Assembly: GCF_002844535.1 (NCBI RefSeq) | Contig: NZ_PJNH01000003.1 | Span: 62,001 to 126,000, forward strand | Direction: 5' to 3' | Source of the DNA: Halalkalibacillus sediminis | Lineage (GTDB): Bacteria; Bacillota; Bacilli; Bacillales; Alkalibacillaceae | DNA length: 64,000 bases | Shown: piece after piece, positions 7,541 through 16,731 of the stretch | Layout of the letters: every line of letters starts with the position of its first letter | Numbering within the stretch: position 1 is the stretch's first letter | The notes under the pieces: generated by a model | Seen by the model: the letters and a program-made list of their open reading frames with translations, nothing else | Database searches by the model: none | Told to the model about the DNA's origin: nothing | Made by a program: the position numbers and the translations under genes

Positions 7541-8981
7541 AAAGTTAGAAAAAATGCGAAAAGCATATCAAAATAACGAGAATTTACGCTTTACTAAATC
7601 GGACAAAGAAGAAGTGTTTGATAAAATCGCACGTCACAATGAACCTCCTCAAAAAGCTCCCCTATTTCCTTGGAAAGTTGTTATGTCCATGTTAGCTGTA
7701 ATATTGATTGGCGCAGTCATCTTTGCCAGCGCTGACGGGGATTTCTTTAATACTGCCGAAGCCCCTACTACGGACGATGAACCTTCAAACGAGGAAGATC
7801 CATCTATTGAAGGTTATGTAATGGAGATGGACGAAGATCGAATATTGGTCGTTGAACCTGAGCTTTCTGATAATGATCAATACCAAGCTGTTTGGTACAG
7901 TGACGTACCGGATGGAATAGAAATGGGACAGTTTGTGTATGTATGGCATGAAGGTCAAGAAGAATCTTATCCAGCTCAAGCTTCTATTGATGAAATCGAA
8001 ATTCAAGAAAGCGAAACGGTCGATGAATCTAATTTGACCGAACAAGAAGCTTTGAATACAGCATTATCGTCTACTGATTTCGAAGATACTGAAGTTTTAG
8101 TGGTTGATTCAGTTTCATTTGATTCAGATTCAAGTATTTGGGAAATTTCTCTGAACGATAGCGAAGGCACATCAGTAAGCACCATTCAAGTTGACGATGA
8201 AAAAAATACGGTCGTTGAAGAGGAAGAAGAATCTTTCTTCGATTATGAACCGTATGGCAAACCTTTTACAAAACTTGAAATTGATGTAGTCGAGGCAATG
8301 CAAGATAGCGAGAACATCTTGAATCAACTTTCCGGAGATGCCACGTTGAATGCTGTTGCCATTGACGAAAAGGGCACAGTAACGATGGACTTCGAACCTT
8401 TTGAAGAATCTATAACGAGCGGGGAAAAAGGAGAACTGACTCAGACGATTGCTGAATTAGCATTTGCATACGACGAAAGCGAAGAAGTCTACGTTCAGTT
8501 CGAAGGTAGTAGCGAAGCATTCCGAGATTATATGGAAGCTGAAGCAGTTACTCCAATTACAAGGGATAACCTAGAATCCAATCAAGGACCACCTGAACCT
8601 GATTTAGAAGAAGTTCTGACCGAATATGAGGAAAAGGTTAATAATTTTCTTGAAGGCCAAGCTGACGATCAAAGAATCACAACGCACGACTCAATTGAAG
8701 AAATTCGAAACGATTTCATGACAGTCATGTCTAGAAGCCAAGCACAATATTTGATTGAGACCTACGTCCGGGAAGATAATGGACTATATCTAGTAGCAAC
8801 TGGCGGGCCAGTATTTATTAACCTAGAAGAGCCTTATAGTACAGAGCAAGTTTCTGAAAAGGAATATCAGGTTATCCAGGAAAAGGACGGACAAATGAGA
8901 AACGGAATATTCACATTTAACATTGTATACAATGGAGAGGCCTATGTCGTTGACTCAATAGAGCATGAGGAAACTCAATAA
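7533..8981 (+). CDS. Membrane-anchored anti-sigma factor with GerMN-like ectodomain
   Basis: 482 aa from a TTG at 7533, which is preceded at 7 nt by GGGGGTG and overlaps the end of the sigma gene by 8 nt. Residues 1-45 are cytoplasmic and basic, a single membrane segment spans about 47-66 (WKVVMSMLAVILIGAVIFAS), and the rest is an acidic outer domain. Residues about 240-345 (VVEAMQDSENILNQL..., MDFEPFEES) read like a GerMN-type domain. A cytoplasmic tail, one helix and gene overlap with a sigma factor are the basis for the anti-sigma call; there is no zinc-binding ZAS motif. Very acidic composition suits a salt-adapted cell. Confidence 0.75.
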   Translation: MDKKLEKMRKAYQNNENLRFTKSDKEEVFDKIARHNEPPQKAPLFPWKVVMSMLAVILIGAVIFASADGDFFNTAEAPTTDDEPSNEEDPSIEGYVMEMDEDRILVVEPELSDNDQYQAVWYSDVPDGIEMGQFVYVWHEGQEESYPAQASIDEIEIQESETVDESNLTEQEALNTALSSTDFEDTEVLVVDSVSFDSDSSIWEISLNDSEGTSVSTIQVDDEKNTVVEEEEESFFDYEPYGKPFTKLEIDVVEAMQDSENILNQLSGDATLNAVAIDEKGTVTMDFEPFEESITSGEKGELTQTIAELAFAYDESEEVYVQFEGSSEAFRDYMEAEAVTPITRDNLESNQGPPEPDLEEVLTEYEEKVNNFLEGQADDQRITTHDSIEEIRNDFMTVMSRSQAQYLIETYVREDNGLYLVATGGPVFINLEEPYSTEQVSEKEYQVIQEKDGQMRNGIFTFNIVYNGEAYVVDSIEHEETQ

Positions 8982-9017
8982 ATAAGAACCATCAAAAATG
9001 ATGGAGGATTTAATCGG

Positions 9018-9122
9018 TTAATCGACGTATAGCTTCAGTTAATTCTGTTATAGATTCAGTTAATTAACGCGTAGCTTCAGTTGATTCTGTTTTAGGTTCA
9101 GTTAATCAACGAATAGATATAA
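9018..9122 (+). repeat. Five-unit 21-bp tandem array between convergent genes
   Basis: Five units of exactly 21 bp: consensus TTAATYNNBKTATAGMTTCAG. Units 1, 3, 5 and units 2, 4 form two subtypes, giving a 42-bp higher-order period. The array lies after the anti-sigma gene and before the bidirectional terminator. Confidence 0.8.
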
Positions 9123-9144
9123 CTTTGGTTTTAATTAAACCAGA

Positions 9145-9177
9145 AAAAACGGAGCTCACCTTTAGAGCTCCGTTTTT
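9145..9177. terminator. Bidirectional terminator between the anti-sigma and MMPL genes
   Basis: AAAAACGGAGCTC / GAGCTCCGTTTTT, a perfect 13-bp stem with a 7-nt loop and T runs in both directions. Confidence 0.9.
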
Positions 9178-9184
9178 CTTATGA

Positions 9185-11827
9185 CTATTTTTTCTTAAAT
9201 GGGAACCAAGCAACTTTTCCGAGCAACATTGTTACAGCTGGGATGAACAGTGGCAGAACAATCAACCCATACATGAGTAACCCAGTGATAACAATTGTTG
9301 CAATCTGAATCAGACTAAGTACACCTGATGGGAGCATGGCACCAAAGGTACCTGCTAGAATGATGGACGCTGTGATGATCACAGTACCCATTTTCGCCAT
9401 TGCTTTCTTCATTGCAAATTGTAGGCGAACGCCATTAGTCGCTTCTTCGTTATATCTTTCTAGTAAAAAGATCGAGTAATCCACACCAAGTGCGATTAAC
9501 ATGACAAACCCGAAGAATGGTACAGCCCAACTGATTCCGTCATAACCTAATAGATTCACGAAAATCAATTCTGCTGCAGAGACAGATGCAAAATAGGTCA
9601 ATAACAACGAACCAATCATGTAAATCGGCATGACGACTGATCGAAGCAAGAATAGTAAAACCACGAATAAACTACTCAACATGATAATAATCGTACGAGT
9701 GTAGTCATCGGAAGAGATTTCATCTAAATCATGGTTAATACTAGTAACCCCACTATATGCTATCTCCGCATCACTCAGTGCACCACTTAAATCTTCTGAA
9801 TCCAACTGGGCTTTGATTTCTTCCAGAGTATCCATCGCTTCTACAGAATATGGATCATCTTCTAGAACGACTTCAACAGTCATCCCATTACCTTCACCGA
9901 ATGTATACTGATCTACTAATCTACTGAACGACTCTTCTTCTAAGACCTCTTCAGGAACATAAAGACCTGTCGATTGAGCTGCTTCACTCTCTTCAATTGA
10001 AGTTACCATTTCTTCAGCATCTTCTAACCCAGAACGGATCTCCTCAATTCCAAGTCGTGATTCCTCAATGCCTCCTGACATTTGTCCGAGTGCTTCTGCT
10101 AGGGCTTCTCCCTGAGATCCTTGCTGTGAAAGTTGTGACTGGAGTTCTTCCATATCACTTTCAGCAGTGTCCAGTTGATCTTCAACCTCTGATAATCGAG
10201 TGACTGTAGAAGGAAGATCCTCAGCTTGGTTCAATAGACTTTCAGCTTCATTCAATCTGTTGAAGGCAGTTGCTAGATCATTTTGAATATTCACAAGCTC
10301 TTCAGACATCTGAGGTCCTGCTTGGGAAGTCAACTCGCCCAAGTTTTGTTGAATGGATGAAATTCCACCCGATACACCAGACAATCCTTCTCTAGCCTCA
10401 GGAAAATTCTCTTCGATTTGTTCATATTGTTCATCGACTTTCAAGTCTTCTAATAAATTGCCATCAGGTCGAGTAATGGTTCTGACAGATTTAACACCTT
10501 CAACCGATGCAACTTTACTTACCACTTGTTCAACATATGGAATTTCTTCTGAAGTTGCTAGTTCTTCTTCGCCATTCAGAACAATTTCTATCGGTAAAGA
10601 ATCCCCTGTGCCGAAGGCCTCTTCGATTCTTTCAAGTCCTTGAACAGACCCATAACCATCGCCAATTTCATCTACCATGTTAAAAGATAGATCCTCTTCA
10701 TACATCAGCAGTAAAGGGACTGTGATAATGGCCACGATGAAAATTGAAAAGATAGGTCTCACCACGGAGACTTTACTCATCCACGCCCATAGCTTGCTAT
10801 CGCTATGTTTTGCTGCCTTTTTAGATGGCCAGAATAGTTTATCTTTCAGTACTGCCATGAAAAATGGCATGACTGTAAACAGTACTAACAGCAAGATAGC
10901 AATACCTATTGCGACCCCTGCTGCAGATTTATAGATTGGAAAGTCAGCAAAAATAATCACCATGAACGCTATAAACCCTGAGATCGCGCTTGCCACCAAT
11001 GTTTTTCCTGCAGTCCGATATGTCTCAATGATTGCATCGTTTACTGACTTCCCTAATGTCAGCTCTTCTTTATACCTACTCAATAGCAAGATGCAATAAT
11101 CCGTTCCGATCCCGAAGAGCACCGCTACTAAAAAGATCTGTGTATAATTTGATACCGGGAAACCGAACCAATCAATGAAAAATGCCACAACCGACTGACT
11201 CATAAGGTAGGTCAAACCGACAGCTACCAGAGGAACTAAAGGAGTTACAATCGAGCGGAAGACCGCCAGTAGTAAACCAAAAATAAGTACGACGGTTATA
11301 ATTTCAGTTCTTTCCAGCCCTTCTTGTGCACTCTCATTCACTTCATGATTAATAATTGGTTCGCCCGTAACATAAGCGGTCCACTCATTCGGGATGATAT
11401 CGGCCCTTATGTGCTCAGCTAGTTCATTAATTGCGACCTCTTCACCATCTACCTGTATTGGTAAAAGAACAGTTTGCTCATCTTCTGAAACAAACTGAGA
11501 TTCTAGTTCATCTGATTCAAAAGGATTCACCACTTCTTCAACTGGTGCACCATATGAATCGATTTCATCGACCATGTTTTCAATCGATGAACGTTGATCT
11601 TCATTCAGCTCACTTTCAAGGGCAAATACGATTGATATGGTATCTGAAGTTGAACCAGCTTCCTCCAGAATTTCAGCCGCACGCTGTGAATCGGCATCGT
11701 TCGATAATTGGAAGGTGCCAGCTTCCTCCGCCTGCTCCGTTAAATTTGGAGACAAAACAAACAAAGCCCCTGTAAGAGCAATTATTCCTATCAAAATGTA
11801 CCATCTGAACTTTATGACTTTACCCAT
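9185..11827 (-). CDS. MMPL/RND-family exporter (YdgH-like)
   Basis: 880 aa with twelve predicted membrane segments in two RND halves. Each half carries the proton-relay Asp-Tyr pair of the MMPL family: GIGTDYCILLLSRYKEE near residue 240 and ALGVDYSIFLLERYNEE near 770. Between the halves, residues about 480-620 form an acidic region with long heptad-like stretches (likely coiled coil). It lies 3 nt after a MarR regulator gene, as does ydgH after ydgG in B. subtilis, so it is probably a MarR-controlled efflux pump or lipid exporter. Substrate unknown. Confidence 0.88.
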   Translation of the reverse strand: MGKVIKFRWYILIGIIALTGALFVLSPNLTEQAEEAGTFQLSNDADSQRAAEILEEAGSTSDTISIVFALESELNEDQRSSIENMVDEIDSYGAPVEEVVNPFESDELESQFVSEDEQTVLLPIQVDGEEVAINELAEHIRADIIPNEWTAYVTGEPIINHEVNESAQEGLERTEIITVVLIFGLLLAVFRSIVTPLVPLVAVGLTYLMSQSVVAFFIDWFGFPVSNYTQIFLVAVLFGIGTDYCILLLSRYKEELTLGKSVNDAIIETYRTAGKTLVASAISGFIAFMVIIFADFPIYKSAAGVAIGIAILLLVLFTVMPFFMAVLKDKLFWPSKKAAKHSDSKLWAWMSKVSVVRPIFSIFIVAIITVPLLLMYEEDLSFNMVDEIGDGYGSVQGLERIEEAFGTGDSLPIEIVLNGEEELATSEEIPYVEQVVSKVASVEGVKSVRTITRPDGNLLEDLKVDEQYEQIEENFPEAREGLSGVSGGISSIQQNLGELTSQAGPQMSEELVNIQNDLATAFNRLNEAESLLNQAEDLPSTVTRLSEVEDQLDTAESDMEELQSQLSQQGSQGEALAEALGQMSGGIEESRLGIEEIRSGLEDAEEMVTSIEESEAAQSTGLYVPEEVLEEESFSRLVDQYTFGEGNGMTVEVVLEDDPYSVEAMDTLEEIKAQLDSEDLSGALSDAEIAYSGVTSINHDLDEISSDDYTRTIIIMLSSLFVVLLFLLRSVVMPIYMIGSLLLTYFASVSAAELIFVNLLGYDGISWAVPFFGFVMLIALGVDYSIFLLERYNEEATNGVRLQFAMKKAMAKMGTVIITASIILAGTFGAMLPSGVLSLIQIATIVITGLLMYGLIVLPLFIPAVTMLLGKVAWFPFKKK

Positions 11828-11830
11828 CTG

Positions 11831-12277
11831 CTACTCCCCATCCACTTTCAATATCGATTTTATTTTTCGGAACATGCTGATGAACTGTTCCAATTCCTCT
11901 TCTTCTATATGCTCAGAGAAGATTCTTTCAATATATTGAAAGACCATTTCATTCGTCTTCTCCACCACTTGTTTTCCTCTCTCAGTAAGCATGATCAACT
12001 TCGTCCGTTGATCATTTTCATCAGGAATCATCTCGACAACTTCTTTATCTAATAACTTTTTCAAACGGTTCGAGACTGCACTTTTATGTACCCCTTGCAG
12101 TTCTGCGAGTCTATTAGATGTCATTCCTTCTTCTTTCTCAATAAGCTTCATCATCTGGACTTGTTCTCGAGAAAAATCTCGCCAAACGTCACCATCAACA
12201 GATTTCAAGATTCTACTCGTACCATAAATCATCACTTCTTCAAAAAGTTCTACTGCTTCATACAATCGCTTATCCAA
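11831..12277 (-). CDS. MarR-family transcriptional regulator (YdgG-like)
   Basis: 148 aa. The winged helix is clear: MTSNRLAELQGVHKSAVSNRLKKLLDKEVVEMIPDENDQRTKLIMLTERG (about residues 60-110). The frame is open further upstream, but GGGGG 7 nt before the TTG at 12277 sets the start. That ribosome site lies inside one arm of an 18-bp inverted repeat that also covers the -10 region. The gene and the MMPL exporter gene form an operon, so this is likely its autorepressor. Confidence 0.88.
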   Translation of the reverse strand: MDKRLYEAVELFEEVMIYGTSRILKSVDGDVWRDFSREQVQMMKLIEKEEGMTSNRLAELQGVHKSAVSNRLKKLLDKEVVEMIPDENDQRTKLIMLTERGKQVVEKTNEMVFQYIERIFSEHIEEEELEQFISMFRKIKSILKVDGE

Positions 12278-12279
12278 AG

Positions 12280-12328
12280 GTTTACCCCCTAAACTAAAAA
12301 CAACTATCAATTAGTTTAGGGGGTAAAC
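12280..12328. promoter_or_regulatory. Perfect 18-bp inverted repeat at the MarR gene promoter
   Basis: GTTTACCCCCTAAACTAA (12280-12297) and its exact complement at 12311-12328, with a 13-nt loop. A perfect -35 TTGACA (minus strand, 12342-12337) is followed 17-18 bp later by CTAAAC/TAAACT inside the distal arm. It fits a MarR operator; in RNA the hairpin would also hide the GGGGG ribosome site. Confidence 0.75.
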
Positions 12329-12349
12329 AATCTGTCTGTCAACTGAAGC

Positions 12350-12835
12350 TTATAAATTTTTTTGATAATAATAAACATCCAACCAGCGGTTAAATTTCCA
12401 ACCTACTTCTTTTAAAGTTCCTCGATGCTCGAAACCGAACTGTTCATGCAAGTACACACTAGCTTCATTTCCCGAAGCTATCAAACTCAATACAGAATGG
12501 AATCCATTATCCACAGCCTGATCAATCAAAGCTTGCATCATCCTTGCACCGTAACCCCTGCCACGGCATTCAGCTTTCAAATAAATCGATAAATTACTGG
12601 TGGGACGATACCCTTCCTTGGATGAGTGTGGTGAGATCGAACCATAACCGACCACGTTGCCATCAATTTCTCCAACTAACACAAAGAAAGGGTCTTCATG
12701 ACTTTTCAACCAATTTTCCCGCTCTTCTAAATCCATCTCTTCGTTATCCAATGTGGCTGTCAGCGTCCGTATCGCCTCATTATAAATCTCTAAAATGACC
12801 GGTAAATCCTTTTCTGTAGCATGCCTAATGTTCAT
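12350..12835 (-). CDS. GNAT acetyltransferase, phosphinothricin-acetyltransferase-like
   Basis: 161 aa. MNIRHATEKDLPVILEIYNE, the pantetheine-binding segment AECRGRGYGARMMQALIDQA near residue 88, and the ending GWKFNRWLDVYYYQ match the YwnH/Pat group that N-acetylates phosphinothricin or methionine sulfoximine-type amino acids. It lies just upstream of the MarR promoter on the same strand but without visible co-transcription with it. True substrate unknown. Confidence 0.85.
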   Translation of the reverse strand: MNIRHATEKDLPVILEIYNEAIRTLTATLDNEEMDLEERENWLKSHEDPFFVLVGEIDGNVVGYGSISPHSSKEGYRPTSNLSIYLKAECRGRGYGARMMQALIDQAVDNGFHSVLSLIASGNEASVYLHEQFGFEHRGTLKEVGWKFNRWLDVYYYQKNL

Positions 12836-12976
12836 AGTTGACTCCTTTTTCAGAAAAATAACTCAAATCTCTATGTAAAATGATTAAATCGAGATAAAAT
12901 AAGTATCATTGGTATATTATTCGAATTCCGAATTATATCTCTATATAGAATAACATCAATCGGTGGAGGAGCCATC

Positions 12977-14722
12977 ATGAAACAATCAATTTTATCTTAT
13001 TTAAAACCATATAAATTACACGTAGGCATCGCTTGGACTTTAATGCTCATTGAATTATCAGTTGAGCTGATGCTCCCTTTCATATTGGGTAAAATGATCG
13101 ATGACGGAATTGAAGTAGGCAACTACGATCAAGTCATATTCTGGGGATCCATCATGATTGGTCTAGCGTTGTTGTCTTTTTCAGCGGGAATAACCAATTC
13201 TTTCTTCGCATCACACGCTACATATCGTTTCGGCTATGATGTACGGGAGAAATTATTCGAAAAAGTACAATCATTTTCGTTTAAAAATTTGAACGACTAT
13301 CCAACTTCATCGTTAATTACTCGCTTCACAAACGATGTAAGGCAAGTTCAAACAGGGATATTCATGGCACTTCGAATCATGTTACGTGCACCTTTGCTTG
13401 CGCTCGGCGGAGTCATTATGGCATTCATCGTCAATTGGAGAATCGCACTCGTTTTTTTCATATCCGTACCGCTTTTGATCGGATTCTTGTTCTTTTTATT
13501 GAAAAAGGGAAGCAGTCTGTTCAAAAAGGTGCAATCGCGACTGGATTTCGTCAACCGTGTCATGCAGGAGAACTTAGCGGGTATTCGGTTGATCAAAGCA
13601 TTTTTACGCAAAAACCATGAGAAATCAAGGTTCATGGACGCGAATACAGATTTGATGAAACGCACGAAAACCTCCTATCGAGTGATTGAATCCTCGATGC
13701 CCGTCCTACTTTTCGTAATGAACATGAGTTTAATAGCAATCATCTGGCTCGGTTATATCGAGGTAGGTAATAATCAGGCAACAACAGGAGAAATTGTATC
13801 AATCGTGAACTATGCCTTACGAGTATCGATGGCGATTTCCATGTTCGGCTTTCTAACGATGGCTTTTGCCCGTGCCAAAGCATCTGTAGAACGTCTACAA
13901 GTAGTGATGGATGCCGAAGTGGACTTATTGGAAGCAGATGATGCGGATGACTCTCATAAGATCACCGAAGGAAAAGTGGAGTTCTCAAACGTCACTTTCC
14001 GTTACCCAGGATTAAAAGCGAATGTACTTGATAACGTTTCATTCACAGCAAAGCCGCGCGAAAAGATTGCTATTATAGGCTCCACCGGATCAGGGAAGAC
14101 TTCTTTATTTCAATTAGTGCCTAGACTTTATGATACGAATGAAGGAAAAGTATTTATCGATGGGTATCCGGTCGAACGCTTGAAACTCGATAACTTAAGA
14201 AAGGCAATTGGTTATGTGCCTCAAGCGCCTCTCTTATTTACCGGATCGGTCTTCGACAACATCGCCTGGGGGAAAAACGATGCGACAGAAGCCGAAGTCA
14301 TGCAGGCCGCCAAAGATGCCCAAATCCATGATACGTTAGCTAATCTTCCAAATGGTTATCAAACGAAGATCGGCCAAAAAGGTGTCAATCTATCTGGAGG
14401 GCAAAAGCAGCGTGTTTCCATAGCTCGTGCTTTGATCCGTCAGCCCAAGATATTAATGCTCGATGATAGTACCAGTGCACTGGATTTAAAGACTGAATCG
14501 AAATTGCTTGAAGCCATTCAGGAATACGAATGTACCACGTTGATTGTCACCCAGAAAGTGACTACGGCAATGGAATCCGATCGTATTTTACTATTAGACG
14601 ACGGGGAATTGATTGCAGAAGGAACGCACGCAGACTTATTGCAAACGAATGATCTCTATCAAAAGGTTGTCGAGTCTCAGTTCGGAAAGGAGGAAGCATA
14701 TGATCAGAAAGCAGCTCGCTGA
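12977..14722 (+). CDS. ABC exporter half-transporter with degenerate ATPase site (YfiB-like)
   Basis: 581 aa: six membrane helices in the first 320 residues, then a nucleotide-binding domain. Walker A is GSTGSGKTS and the signature LSGGQKQR is perfect, but the Walker B ending is LMLDDSTSALD (Asp where the catalytic Glu is expected) and the switch His is replaced (VTQKVTT). The next gene starts 23 nt before this one ends and supplies the opposite mixture, so the two form a heterodimer with one consensus and one degenerate ATP site, like BmrCD/TM287-288. It is likely a multidrug or lipid exporter. The ribosome site is GGTGGAGG. Confidence 0.9.
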   Translation: MKQSILSYLKPYKLHVGIAWTLMLIELSVELMLPFILGKMIDDGIEVGNYDQVIFWGSIMIGLALLSFSAGITNSFFASHATYRFGYDVREKLFEKVQSFSFKNLNDYPTSSLITRFTNDVRQVQTGIFMALRIMLRAPLLALGGVIMAFIVNWRIALVFFISVPLLIGFLFFLLKKGSSLFKKVQSRLDFVNRVMQENLAGIRLIKAFLRKNHEKSRFMDANTDLMKRTKTSYRVIESSMPVLLFVMNMSLIAIIWLGYIEVGNNQATTGEIVSIVNYALRVSMAISMFGFLTMAFARAKASVERLQVVMDAEVDLLEADDADDSHKITEGKVEFSNVTFRYPGLKANVLDNVSFTAKPREKIAIIGSTGSGKTSLFQLVPRLYDTNEGKVFIDGYPVERLKLDNLRKAIGYVPQAPLLFTGSVFDNIAWGKNDATEAEVMQAAKDAQIHDTLANLPNGYQTKIGQKGVNLSGGQKQRVSIARALIRQPKILMLDDSTSALDLKTESKLLEAIQEYECTTLIVTQKVTTAMESDRILLLDDGELIAEGTHADLLQTNDLYQKVVESQFGKEEAYDQKAAR

Positions 14723-16532
14723 ACCGTTCCGTTACGAAAAAATTGACCTGAACGAAGCCGAACATGTCCAGGATGAACGTGCCAAACCTCGCGTGCGAGA
14801 TTGGAAAGGGACCATCAAACGTATTTGGAGTTTGTTGATGAAAGATAACAAAATCCTGCTGTTCGTATTTATGATGGTTGTAATCAGTTCAGGGCTCGCA
14901 ATACTGGGTCCTTACATGATTGGTTCATCTATTGACCGCTTCATCGACAATCAAAATGTCGAAGGACTAAGTAAGACGTTATGGGCACTGTTTTTCATAT
15001 ATCTCTTTTACTCACTAGCGATTTTTCTTCAAAACTTTTTTATGGTGGGAATTGCTCAGAACACTGTTTTCGACCTGAGATCTCAACTGTTCAACCAACT
15101 ACATCAATTGCCGATTTCATTTTTTGATAAAAGACAATTCGGCGAAATCATGAGTAGGATTACCAATGATGTAGATAATGTCAGTAATACGTTGAATCAA
15201 TCAGTAATCCAGATCTTCTCAAGTATCTTGACACTGCTTGGGACGGTCGCAGTAATGATTTATTTGAGTCCAATTCTGGCACTTGTTACGATGTCGATCA
15301 TTCCAATGATGGTGTTCGGCATGAAATGGATTACGAAGCGTACCGGACCCCTTTTCAAAATCCAACAGAAAAGGTTAGGAGATTTGAACGGGTATGTAGA
15401 AGAAACGGTTTCAGGACAAAGGATCGTGAAAACTTTCTCCCAAGAAGATCGTGTGAAAAGTGAATTCCATCAACGTAACGACCGTGTTATGAGGTCGAGC
15501 TATTGGGCGTCTGTCTTTTCAGGTTTCATTCCTAAGCTGATGAATATGCTGAACTCTTTCAGTTTCGCAATCATCGCTTTTATCGGTGGTATTCTCGTAA
15601 TTCAGGGGTCTGTCACAGTGGGTACGATCGTTATTTTCACTGAGCTTGCCCGACAGTTTACACGCCCACTCAACGAATTATCCAATCAATTCAACCAGCT
15701 ACTATCAGCAGTAGCCGGGGCTGAACGCGTCTTTGATATTATTGATGAAGACAGCGAGGAACTAGACGAATCAGAGGCCATAGAGATTGATGAACCAAAA
15801 GGTGAAATGGAGTTTAAGGACGTCACATTTTCTTATGACGAAGATGAAGTTGTTTTGAAAGGTGTATCTTTCAAGGCTAATGCCGGAAATACTATCGCAT
15901 TCGTCGGGCACACAGGCGCAGGAAAAACAACAATCATCAACTTGATTTCCCGCTTCTACAATTATGATAGCGGACAAATCCTGCTAGACGGAACCGAAAT
16001 CAAAAATATTAAGCGTGCTAGCTTAAGAAAACATATGGCTTTCGTATTACAGGATGCATTTTTATTCCAAGGAACAATCCGAGAAAATATCCGCTATGGC
16101 CGACTGGATGCAACAGATGAGGAAGTGGTCGAGGCAGGCAAAAATGCTAATGCTCACTCATTCATCATGAAAATGCCCGACCAATACGACACGTTACTAA
16201 GCACGGACGGAAGTGGGATTAGTCAAGGACAAATGCAATTGCTGACAATTGCCAGAGCGATTTTAGCTGATCCAAAAATTTTAGTGCTAGATGAAGCAAC
16301 AAGCAGTATCGACACTGTTACAGAGGTGAAGATCCAAGAGGCTCTAGGACGACTAATGGAAGGACGCACAAGCTTTGTCATCGCACACCGACTCAACACG
16401 ATCCAAAGTGCTGATCAAATCATCATGCTCGAGCATGGTAAAATCATTGAACAAGGTTCTCACGATGTGTTGATCAAACAAAAAGGACGCTACGCAGACT
16501 TATATCAGAGTCAATTACGAACAAGCAGTTAA
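14700..16532 (+). CDS. ABC exporter half-transporter, catalytic partner (YfiC-like)
   Basis: 610 aa from the ATG at 14700 (AGGAGGAAGCAT before it), overlapping the partner gene. An N-terminal extension of about 55 residues precedes six membrane helices; the ATPase domain starts near residue 370. Walker A GHTGAGKTT, Walker B LVLDEATSSID with catalytic Glu, and the switch His (VIAHRLNT) are intact, but the signature is ISQGQMQL instead of LSGGQ. Combined with the partner's intact LSGGQ this makes one hydrolytic site; the weak signature completes the degenerate one. Confidence 0.9.
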   Translation: MIRKQLAEPFRYEKIDLNEAEHVQDERAKPRVRDWKGTIKRIWSLLMKDNKILLFVFMMVVISSGLAILGPYMIGSSIDRFIDNQNVEGLSKTLWALFFIYLFYSLAIFLQNFFMVGIAQNTVFDLRSQLFNQLHQLPISFFDKRQFGEIMSRITNDVDNVSNTLNQSVIQIFSSILTLLGTVAVMIYLSPILALVTMSIIPMMVFGMKWITKRTGPLFKIQQKRLGDLNGYVEETVSGQRIVKTFSQEDRVKSEFHQRNDRVMRSSYWASVFSGFIPKLMNMLNSFSFAIIAFIGGILVIQGSVTVGTIVIFTELARQFTRPLNELSNQFNQLLSAVAGAERVFDIIDEDSEELDESEAIEIDEPKGEMEFKDVTFSYDEDEVVLKGVSFKANAGNTIAFVGHTGAGKTTIINLISRFYNYDSGQILLDGTEIKNIKRASLRKHMAFVLQDAFLFQGTIRENIRYGRLDATDEEVVEAGKNANAHSFIMKMPDQYDTLLSTDGSGISQGQMQLLTIARAILADPKILVLDEATSSIDTVTEVKIQEALGRLMEGRTSFVIAHRLNTIQSADQIIMLEHGKIIEQGSHDVLIKQKGRYADLYQSQLRTSS

Positions 16533-16552
16533 GAAAAAATGAGTTTATACTA

Positions 16553-16608
16553 AGTAGTTCAGTTTTGGAGTACATATTCCCTGTACCCATGATTGGACTA
16601 CTTTTTTC
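16553..16608 (+). terminator. Terminator of the ABC exporter operon
   Basis: Outer stem AGTAGTTCA / TGGACTACT followed by T6, enclosing an inner GTACA / TGTAC hairpin. Confidence 0.65.
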
Positions 16609-16731
16609 ATACAAAGCATTTGTCGGAGATTGTAGAAAAGTAAATTTATTGAATTTTAAGCGATTTGGTATTTTTATGGTAATATAACAATAATAACTGT
16701 TTCGGTTAACTTATAGGAGGACAAAAATATT

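Noticed and set aside
9018-9122. CRISPR-like regular repeat pattern (also at 31269-31490)
   Set aside because: The units are contiguous 20-21-bp imperfect repeats without distinct spacers, no leader and no cas genes nearby.
12890-12960. AT-rich palindromic stretch (ATTCG-AATTC-CGAAT) before the ABC exporter genes as a defined operator
   Set aside because: A short imperfect repeat in AT-rich DNA; I could not match it to any known regulator, so it is not listed as a feature.
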